A DNA stretch of 64,000 nt from Natronomonas gomsonensis (GTDB taxonomy: Archaea; Halobacteriota; Halobacteria; Halobacteriales; Haloarculaceae): contig NZ_JACAWU010000002.1 of NCBI RefSeq assembly GCF_013391635.1, positions 1,674,001-1,738,000 of the forward strand. Reading direction: 5' to 3'. Below, piece by piece: positions 58,441 through 64,000 of this stretch (its first letter is position 1; each line of letters begins with the position of its first letter). Below the pieces are notes generated by a model. It saw only the letters and a program-made list of their open reading frames with translations. It did no database searches and had not been told where the DNA came from. The position numbers and the translations under genes are program-made.

Positions 58441-59006
58441 TGGGGTTCCACACCTTCGACGCCGACCGCGCCGACAAACTCGAAGAGGCGGGCAAGCGGT
58501 ATCGGTTCCTCTCCGCCGAGGAGTTGCTCTGGGCGCTCTCACCGAGCGACGACGACCACGTCGCCGACTTCGGGAGCGGCACGGGGTTCTTCACCGACGA
58601 CGTCGCCCCGCACGTGGACACCGTGCACGCAGTCGACGTTCAGGAGGCGATGCACGACTACTACCGGGAGAAAGGCGTCCCGGACAACGTCGAACTCGTG
58701 ACGAGCGGCGTGGGCGACCTCCCGCTCGCCACCGGGAGCCTCGACGGGGCGTTCTCGACGATGACGTACCACGAATTCGCCAGCGACGAGGCGCTCGCCG
58801 AAATCGCTCGCGTGCTGAAAAGCGAGGGAACTCTCGCCATCGTCGACTGGGCCGCCTCGGGCGACGGGAGCTATGGACCGCCGGTCGACGAGCGGTTCAC
58901 CGCCGAGGAAGCGGTCGATGCCCTCCGGGAGACGGGGTTCACCGTCACGCACGAGGCCGTTCGACCGGAAACGTTCCTGCTCACGGCGACGGCGCCGTCG
59001 GAGTAG
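58440..59006 (+). CDS. SAM-dependent methyltransferase, small
   Basis: A 188-aa class I methyltransferase. Motif I VADFGSGTGFFTDDVAP (about residues 40-56), motif for the ribose (VHAVDVQ), and MTYHEFASDEALAEIARVLK (motif IV/post). The small size and absence of a substrate domain suggest a small-molecule substrate; assignment is open. Coupled to the DUF302 gene by a 1-base overlap. Confidence 0.8.
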   Translation: MGFHTFDADRADKLEEAGKRYRFLSAEELLWALSPSDDDHVADFGSGTGFFTDDVAPHVDTVHAVDVQEAMHDYYREKGVPDNVELVTSGVGDLPLATGSLDGAFSTMTYHEFASDEALAEIARVLKSEGTLAIVDWAASGDGSYGPPVDERFTAEEAVDALRETGFTVTHEAVRPETFLLTATAPSE

Positions 59007-59035
59007 CTACTGGGCCGAAACGCCTCGACAGAAAG

Positions 59036-59108
59036 TGGGACCGCCCGAATTTGAATCGGGGTTACAGCGTCCCAAACGCTGAAGGATACCAAGCTACCCC
59101 ACGGTCCC
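59036..59108 (-). tRNA. tRNA-Pro (anticodon TGG)
   Basis: Seen on the minus strand: a 7-bp acceptor stem GGGACCG/CGGTCCC with A73, a D arm with GGTA, an anticodon stem AGCGT/ACGCT and a 7-base loop TTTGGGA holding anticodon TGG, and a T arm GGG..TTCAAAT.. as usual. CCA is not encoded. 73 bases long; no intron is seen. Confidence 0.9.
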
Positions 59109-59193
59109 GCATTCCTACCGAGGCCCCCCGAGCGTGAAAACGTTTCGTTCCGGGCCCCAAGGGCTATATCTTCGCACGGAGAATCGCGTCGAT

Positions 59194-59469
59194 ATGGTGA
59201 CACCAGTCGAGATCGGCCTGTTCGTGCTCGTGTTGGCGCTGCTGTTCGGCGCCTATCGAGTCATCAAGGCCGTCAAACCGTTCATCGTCAACGCCGTCGT
59301 CGGCGTGATAATCCTGTTCGTAGCCAGTTTCCTCGGGGTGCCGATAGAGATAACGGCGGTGGCAGTACTCATCTGTGCCGTCGGCGGCGTCCCCGGCGCG
59401 ATACTCGTCATCGCGTTGGCGTATCTCGACATCGCCTTCGTCGGGACGATGGCACCGCTCGTGGTGTAG
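59194..59469 (+). CDS. BofA-like small membrane protein
   Basis: A 91-aa protein with three hydrophobic helices: VEIGLFVLVLALLFGAYRV, VNAVVGVIILFVASFLGVPI and PGAILVIALAYLDIAFVG. The order and the motif PFIVNAVVGV...LGVPIEITAVAVLICAVGGVPGA match the pro-sigma-K-inhibitor BofA family, which is widespread in archaea with an unknown role. The start at 59194 follows a CTATATC box. Confidence 0.8.
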   Translation: MVTPVEIGLFVLVLALLFGAYRVIKAVKPFIVNAVVGVIILFVASFLGVPIEITAVAVLICAVGGVPGAILVIALAYLDIAFVGTMAPLVV

Positions 59470-59560
59470 GTCAGCAACCCGCAGTGGACGTGATGGAGTA
59501 GCACAAACGGCTGTTTGAGCTTAGGGTACCCCTTTGATATCCCCGTCCGTTCGCTCTCGT

Positions 59561-59797
59561 ATGCGACACGCCACGGTGCCTCGCCGACTGTTCGAACCCC
59601 TCCGGGCGGCCACCGGAACGCTCCTCACTATCGTCGAGGGGATGGCGTTCTGGGCCGCCGCCGTCTTCCCGCTGGTGTACGTGGTCGCGGTCCTGCTGTA
59701 CGACGCCGGTGTCGTCTCCGAAACCGAACTGGTCGCGTTGGTCGCGCTCAACGCCGTCTCGATAGTCGTCGGCCACCAGCACCGCTCACAGCCATGA
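59561..59797 (+). CDS. Small membrane protein (78 aa)
   Basis: A 78-aa protein with two hydrophobic helices (about 24-45 and 55-74, TLLTIVEGMAFWAAAVFPLVY) and a basic N-terminus (MRHATVPRRLFE). Its stop overlaps the next gene's start (ATGA at 59794-59797). No family recognised. Confidence 0.5.
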   Translation: MRHATVPRRLFEPLRAATGTLLTIVEGMAFWAAAVFPLVYVVAVLLYDAGVVSETELVALVALNAVSIVVGHQHRSQP

Positions 59798-60027
59798 CGA
59801 TGCGCCAACAGACCCACCCCTCCAGTCGCCTCCTCGAGTACCTCGAACGCCGCGCGGCCGACGGCGAGATATACGTCAAGAGTAAGTTCCTCGCCGAGGA
59901 CCTCGACCTCTCGGCGTCCCAAATCGGCGTGTTGCTCGGCCGACTGCAGGACTCGACGGAGACCCTCGACATCGAGCAGTGGTCCTACACCAACGCGACG
60001 ACGTGGCGCATCGCGCCCGCCGAGTAA
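59794..60027 (+). CDS. Winged-helix protein of the DUF7123 type
   Basis: A 77-aa protein starting MTMRQQTHPSSRLLEYLERR. The helix-turn-helix pattern VKSKFLAEDLDLSASQIGVLLGRLQD and a C-terminal beta-strand pair (IEQWSYTNATTWRI) match the haloarchaeal DUF7123 family, probably a small DNA-binding protein. It overlaps the small membrane gene by 4 bases and its stop abuts the helicase stop. Confidence 0.7.
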   Translation: MTMRQQTHPSSRLLEYLERRAADGEIYVKSKFLAEDLDLSASQIGVLLGRLQDSTETLDIEQWSYTNATTWRIAPAE

Positions 60028-62055
60028 TCAGTGCTCGTCGCGGAGTTCGATTTCCGCGACGAGTTCGTAGGGGTCTGCGCCCTTCCGAATCGAATCGAGC
60101 ATGGCGAAGGCCTCGTCGGGCGCGAGGAAGTGTTCGGTGACCGCCCGACCCAGCGGCGTCGGCCGGAAGCCGTCGATGAACTCGTATTCGATGAGTTTGC
60201 CGACGGCGTGTTTCGTCGGCACCTCCCCGACCATGCGGTCGTTGAGCGCCTTCGCTCGCTTGCCGGCGACGGTGATGTTGGCGAGCGTCTCCTCGATTGC
60301 GGCGGCCTCGTCGTAGCGGGTGACGACCGGCTCCATCTCCCCTTTCAGCAGTTTGAACGCCACCTCGTCTTCGGTCATCTCCATGGAACTGTGATACGAG
60401 CAGTCGGGTTCGACGAGCGTGTAGACGGTCCCTTTGTCGTGGTAGTCCGGGCGGCCCGCACGCCCCAGCATCTGCTCGAATTCCTGGACGGAGAGCCACT
60501 CGATGCCCATCGCCAGCGAGTCGAAGATGACCTGTGAGGCCGGGAAGTCGACACCGGCGGCGAGGGCCGCCGTGGTGACGACCGCCGCGAGGTCCTGCTC
60601 GCCGAACTGCCGTTCGACCTGCTTGCGGCGGCCGTAATCGAGGCCGGCGTGATACGGCGCCGAATCGTACTCGAGTTGCCGGGATATCTCGTGACAGCGC
60701 CGCCGGGAGTTCGTGAAGATAATCGTCTGTCCGCGATACCCCTTCGAGGATTTCGAGTCGAAGGCCCGCCGGACGAGTTTGTTCTCGATGTCCAACTTCT
60801 CGCCGCCGTCGGCGAAGGTGACGTGGCGCTCGATGGGAACCGGTCGTTCCTCGAACTCGATGAGTTGGGCGTCGAGTTTCCCGGCGAGGTCGCCGGGATT
60901 GCCGACCGTCGCGGAGAGGTAGACGTACTGGGTGTTGCAGTCGTTGCTCTCCGAGTAGTGCTTGAGTCGGGAGATGAGGCCGTCGAGGCGGTGGCCGCGT
61001 TCCTCCTCGCCCAGCGTGTGGACCTCGTCGATGACGACGGTGCCGATGTCGCCGAGGTCCTTGCCGGTCCGCAACGCGTGGTCGATGCCCTCGTAGGTGC
61101 CGACGATGACGTCCGCCCCGGGGTCGAAGCGGTTGCCCGAATCCCGGATGCGGGAGGCGCCGACCCGCAACGTCACGTCGAGTAAATCGCCGTAGTCGTC
61201 CTCGAAGTCCTCGTGTTTCTGGTTCGCCAGCGCCACGAGGGGAACGAGAAACAGCATCTTCCCCTTCCCTTTCAGCGCGCGGTCGATGCCGGCGAGTTCG
61301 CCGACTAGCGTCTTGCCGGTCGCCGTCGCGCTCACGACGAGCTGGTCGCGTCCCTCCAGGAGGTCGTTGTCGACGGCGAGACTCTGGACGGGCAGCAGGG
61401 TGTCGAACTCCTCGAGCCGAGATTTCAACTCCGGGTGTACGTCGATGTCGCTGGTCGGAACGAGGTCGATGTCGTCGGTCGTCGCCGAGATTTCGTCGAA
61501 CTTCGTCAGTTCGGGGTCGAGTTGTCCCGAAAGCAGGTTCGCGACGCGTTCGAGGTCGCCGACCTCCAACAGGAGGTCCTCGAGGCGGTCCCGGGCGCCC
61601 GAGCGGAGGCCACGGTAGTTCGCCTCCCGTTCGAGTTCGCGTTTCGCACAGTCGAGACAGATGTGTTCGTTATCGTATTTGATAGCCGTCTCGGAGGTCA
61701 ACGGCGAGTACCGGCCCTTGCCCGCACAGATACGGCAGGTCCGGACCTGCTTCGCGTCGAGTTGATACCCCTCCAGCATGGACTCGATGTCCCGGCGGCC
61801 CTCCCGAGAGGTCTGCTGGGAGATGCGGATGCGGCCGGCGCGGCGGGCCATCTCGACGAACTGCTCGGGGCGGCGCGGTATCTCGTCGTCGCCGTCCTTC
61901 ACGCGGAAGCGGCCGGGACGGGGGCCGGCGCTCGTCTCCTTGAGGTCGAGACGGCCCTGTAGCAGTCGCTCGCCATCGCGGCGGATTACGACGGTGAAAT
62001 CGTCACGCGCCTCGTGGAGGAACAGCGTGTCGACCTCGGCGACCTGCTGTGACAC
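60028..62055 (-). CDS. DEAD/DEAH-box helicase with N-terminal zinc finger
   Basis: A 675-aa superfamily-2 helicase found in haloarchaea. A zinc-binding segment CRICAGKG...CLDCAKRE lies near residues 105-140, then motif I VVSATATGKT (variant P-loop), motif II VVIDEVHTLG, motif III YLSATVGNP, motif V FDSLAMGIEW and motif VI QMLGRAGRP. The start was set at GTG 62055 (VSQQVAEVDTLFLHEA) because family members begin with SQQVA; the TTG at 62115 would add an atypical segment. Likely works in DNA or RNA remodelling. Confidence 0.88.
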   Translation of the reverse strand: MSQQVAEVDTLFLHEARDDFTVVIRRDGERLLQGRLDLKETSAGPRPGRFRVKDGDDEIPRRPEQFVEMARRAGRIRISQQTSREGRRDIESMLEGYQLDAKQVRTCRICAGKGRYSPLTSETAIKYDNEHICLDCAKRELEREANYRGLRSGARDRLEDLLLEVGDLERVANLLSGQLDPELTKFDEISATTDDIDLVPTSDIDVHPELKSRLEEFDTLLPVQSLAVDNDLLEGRDQLVVSATATGKTLVGELAGIDRALKGKGKMLFLVPLVALANQKHEDFEDDYGDLLDVTLRVGASRIRDSGNRFDPGADVIVGTYEGIDHALRTGKDLGDIGTVVIDEVHTLGEEERGHRLDGLISRLKHYSESNDCNTQYVYLSATVGNPGDLAGKLDAQLIEFEERPVPIERHVTFADGGEKLDIENKLVRRAFDSKSSKGYRGQTIIFTNSRRRCHEISRQLEYDSAPYHAGLDYGRRKQVERQFGEQDLAAVVTTAALAAGVDFPASQVIFDSLAMGIEWLSVQEFEQMLGRAGRPDYHDKGTVYTLVEPDCSYHSSMEMTEDEVAFKLLKGEMEPVVTRYDEAAAIEETLANITVAGKRAKALNDRMVGEVPTKHAVGKLIEYEFIDGFRPTPLGRAVTEHFLAPDEAFAMLDSIRKGADPYELVAEIELRDEH

Positions 62056-62214
62056 GAGAGAGTGTAGTGTATCGGGGTATTTCAGTCGTCCGGGACGGAT
62101 GCAAACGGATGCCAATCGGCGAATCGGCGACCAATGTTATAATAACAATCGTGCGATATCCTAGCATACTGTGCTCCCGGTCGGTCGGGAGGGCGGGCAA
62201 GGAGGGAAAAACAG

Positions 62215-62511
62215 ATGCCAACCTACGTCCACCTGATGGAACTCGGCAAAGAGAACCTCGAAACGATGGAGCGGAGTCCGGACAGACGGCAGGCCGCCCG
62301 CGAGCTGGTCGCCGACCACGGCGGGGAGCTACTGGCGTTCTACTACACGTTCGGCCGGTACGACGTGGTCGCAATCGCCGAGTACCCGGACGACGGTGCG
62401 GCCGCACGCGCCGCCATCACCTTCCGCGGCGAGGGCAACACGAGCGTCGAGACGCTGCCGGCGTTCACCGAAGCCGAGTGGGACGAGGAGGTCGTCGAGA
62501 AACTGGCGTGA
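62215..62511 (+). CDS. GYD-domain protein
   Basis: A 98-aa protein of the GYD family: PTYVHLMELGKENLETMER, YYTFGRYDVVAIAEYPDDG and a final helix. The family name comes from its GRYD motif, here FGRYDVV. Function unknown, often near oxidative-stress genes. Start at ATG 62215. Confidence 0.85.
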   Translation: MPTYVHLMELGKENLETMERSPDRRQAARELVADHGGELLAFYYTFGRYDVVAIAEYPDDGAAARAAITFRGEGNTSVETLPAFTEAEWDEEVVEKLA

Positions 62512-62544
62512 GGAGAGCCTCACCGTCTCGGTGCGTCGACGCGC

Positions 62545-62931
62545 TTACTCCAAGAGTTCGATTGCGTCGTCGCCGTTCGGCACCGCACAGATGAACGCTC
62601 CCGGGTCGTCGCTTTCGTTGCGGTACCAGTGGACCGTCCCGGCGGGGATGTGTAGCGAGTCGCCGGCGGAGACGGTATACTCCACGTCTCCGAGCCCCAC
62701 GACGTACTCGCCTTCGAGGACGTACTGTTCGTGTTCGATGTCGTTGGTATGTTTCGGCACCTCGGCGCCCGCTTCGAGGACGAACCGTCGCAACGCGAGG
62801 TTCGGCGCGCCGTGTTCGGGGCCGACGAGGACGCCCTTCGAGAGGCCCTCGGCGGCCGAGACGGGTTCGTACTCGATGTCGTCCGCACGGCGGACGAGCG
62901 GTCGGTCTGCTGTTGACTCCGGTTCGGACAT
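62545..62931 (-). CDS. Small cupin-fold protein (cupin 2)
   Basis: A 128-aa single-domain cupin. The metal-binding pattern begins VPKHTNDIEHEQYVLEGEY, and the second motif is LHIPAGTVHWYRN. FICAVPNGDDA follows. Such proteins are sugar isomerases, dioxygenases or small-molecule sensors; the substrate is not clear. Start at ATG 62931 (MSEPESTADRP). Divergent from the M50 gene. Confidence 0.85.
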   Translation of the reverse strand: MSEPESTADRPLVRRADDIEYEPVSAAEGLSKGVLVGPEHGAPNLALRRFVLEAGAEVPKHTNDIEHEQYVLEGEYVVGLGDVEYTVSAGDSLHIPAGTVHWYRNESDDPGAFICAVPNGDDAIELLE

Positions 62932-63006
62932 GTTCGGGGCTACGAACCAGGGGAGTACGAACCCATCGGTCAGTCTTTTAATAGGGTCGCGGACCCACAA
63001 ACACCC

Positions 63007-64000
63007 ATGAAGAACTTTCGCGTCGGCAGCGCCTTCGGGATACCCATCAAATTGGACCTGACGTTCCTGCTGATTCTGCCGGTGTTCGCCTACCTCATCG
63101 GCATCCAGTTGGAGAGTCTCATCGAACTCCTCAACGCGCAGTTCACCGTCGCCTTCGACGCCAGCGTGCTCGCGGCATCGACCGGGACCCGCTTCGGTAT
63201 CGGGCTGGCCGCGGCGCTGGGGCTGTTCTTCTGTGTCGTCCTCCACGAGTTCGGCCACTCGCTGGTGGCGCGTCGCTACGGCGTCCACATCGACTCGATT
63301 ACGCTGTGGCTGCTCGGCGGCATCGCACAGATGCAGGAGATTCCCGAGGACTGGAAACAGGAGTTCAACATCGCCATCGCCGGCCCCATCGTTTCGGTGC
63401 TGGCCGGCGTCGCCGCCTACTTCGCCTTCCGGACGGTCCCCGACGGCGGCTTCCTGCTGGAAGCCACCCAGTTCACGCTCGCGTATCTCGCCATCATGAA
63501 CATCGTGCTGGCGGTGTTCAACATGCTCCCGGGCTTTCCGATGGACGGCGGCCGCATCCTCCGGGCACTGTTGGCCCGGAACCGACCACACGCACAGGCG
63601 ACCCAGCAGGCCGCCCGCGTCGGCCAACTGTTCGCCATCCTCCTGGGACTGTTCGGCCTGCTCATCAACTTCAATCCGTTTCTCATCGTGCTGGCGTTCT
63701 TCATCTACATCGCCGCCGCCTCGGAATCGACGCGGACGGTGATGAACGCCGCCTTCGATGGCGTCACCGTCAGCGACGTGATGACCCCCCGGGACCGACT
63801 CGACGTGGTCACCCCGAAGACGACCGTCGCCGAGTTGGTCGAACGGATGTTCCGAGACCGCCACACCGGCTACCCGGTCATGGAGGGTGACCGCGTCGCC
63901 GGCGTCGTCACCCTCGACGACGCCCGCGAAGTCGACGCAGTCGAACGCGACGCCTACCGCGTCGAAGACATCATGAGCCACGACATCCACGCCGTCGAAC
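63007..64000 (+). CDS. Site-2 protease (M50 family) with CBS domains, cut by the window edge
   Basis: A membrane zinc protease of the S2P/M50 family. Active-site HEFGH is at residues 80-84 on a membrane helix (FCVVLHEFGHSLVARRYG), and the second motif NMLPGFPMDGGR (172-183) carries the third ligand Asp. About six membrane helices span residues 13-235. A CBS domain begins near residue 250 (VSDVMTPRDRLDVVTPKTTVAELV) and a second is starting at the window end. The gene is incomplete. TTTTAAT lies about 27 bases upstream (leaderless). Probably cleaves membrane-bound regulators. Confidence 0.9.
   Translation, partial: MKNFRVGSAFGIPIKLDLTFLLILPVFAYLIGIQLESLIELLNAQFTVAFDASVLAASTGTRFGIGLAAALGLFFCVVLHEFGHSLVARRYGVHIDSITLWLLGGIAQMQEIPEDWKQEFNIAIAGPIVSVLAGVAAYFAFRTVPDGGFLLEATQFTLAYLAIMNIVLAVFNMLPGFPMDGGRILRALLARNRPHAQATQQAARVGQLFAILLGLFGLLINFNPFLIVLAFFIYIAAASESTRTVMNAAFDGVTVSDVMTPRDRLDVVTPKTTVAELVERMFRDRHTGYPVMEGDRVAGVVTLDDAREVDAVERDAYRVEDIMSHDIHAVE

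Noticed and set aside
58981-58992. CTCACGGCGACGG, resembling the intergenic repeat core
   Set aside because: It lies inside the methyltransferase coding region (residues LTATAP) with no hairpins around it; chance similarity.
62056-62115. TTG start of the DEAD/DEAH helicase at 62115
   Set aside because: The added 20 residues do not match family starts, while VSQQVAEVDTLF at the GTG (62055) does.
1-64000. CRISPR arrays, insertion sequences, prophage or rRNA genes
   Set aside because: I looked for regularly spaced repeats, transposase-like proteins, integrases and rRNA segments and saw none. One tRNA is the only RNA gene found.

Overview
The window comes from a halophilic archaeon (class Halobacteria). 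It is GC-rich, its proteins are strongly acidic, many genes begin at or within a few bases of a TATA-like box placed about 27 bases upstream (leaderless transcripts), and the gene content is archaeal: an A-type ATP synthase operon, aRF1, TFB, MCM, AMP phosphorylase, a family-4 uracil-DNA glycosylase, Tat lipoproteins and a type IV pilin. I cannot name the genus from sequence alone. I see no rRNA, CRISPR array, insertion sequence or prophage.

Layout. 1-3.6 kb: one copy of a palindromic repeat at the left edge, a small membrane protein, release factor aRF1, a zinc-ribbon protein and a wax ester synthase/DGAT-like acyltransferase. 3.7-13.2 kb: the complete A-type ATP synthase operon, transcribed leftward as H-I-K-E-C-F-A-B, then a KaiC-like protein, then D. 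13.3-17.1 kb: a VTE3-like quinone methyltransferase, a pilin, a secreted protein and a membrane-anchored winged-helix regulator. 17.2-21 kb: electron transfer flavoprotein, a prenyl diphosphate synthase and PRPP synthetase; the last two are separated by a cluster of perfect mini-hairpins. 21-27.7 kb: a secreted metalloprotease-like protein, isoleucyl-tRNA synthetase, small proteins and a uracil-DNA glycosylase.

27.8-39 kb is the main accessory-looking region. It holds a degenerate phenylacetyl-CoA-ligase-like protein, an SDR very like BadH (2-hydroxycyclohexanecarboxyl-CoA dehydrogenase), a crotonase, and a leftward eight-gene operon: Liv-type ABC transporter, an embedded intact acyl-CoA ligase, a thioesterase and an amidohydrolase. 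With the ETF upstream this reads as uptake, CoA activation and beta-oxidation-like breakdown of a ring or branched carboxylic acid. 39-44 kb: a HIT protein, a four- to five-gene operon of uncharacterised paralogous proteins ending in a coiled-coil/PASTA/helix-hairpin-helix protein behind an AT-rich palindromic promoter, and AMP phosphorylase.

44-54 kb: two tandem-domain universal stress proteins around an orphan gene, a MinD-like protein that has lost both signature lysines, TFB, and MCM followed by four small unknown genes in one operon. 54-58 kb: a thiol-redox block (thioredoxin reductase, thioredoxin, a TrmB-like regulator with two N-terminal cysteines and a dense palindromic operator, a Tat-exported DsbA-like protein and a membrane partner with a CASC motif). 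58-64 kb: a DUF302 protein, a methyltransferase, tRNA-Pro(TGG), a BofA-like protein, a DEAD/DEAH helicase, GYD and cupin proteins and a site-2 protease cut by the window edge.

The best candidates for something undescribed are the c(GAA)g mini-hairpin repeat family, the DUF2589-like paralogue/PASTA-HhH operon, the ring-acid catabolic locus with its symmetric bidirectional TATA box, and the thiol-redox block with its operators. Functions are inferred from motifs and context; no database search was run.
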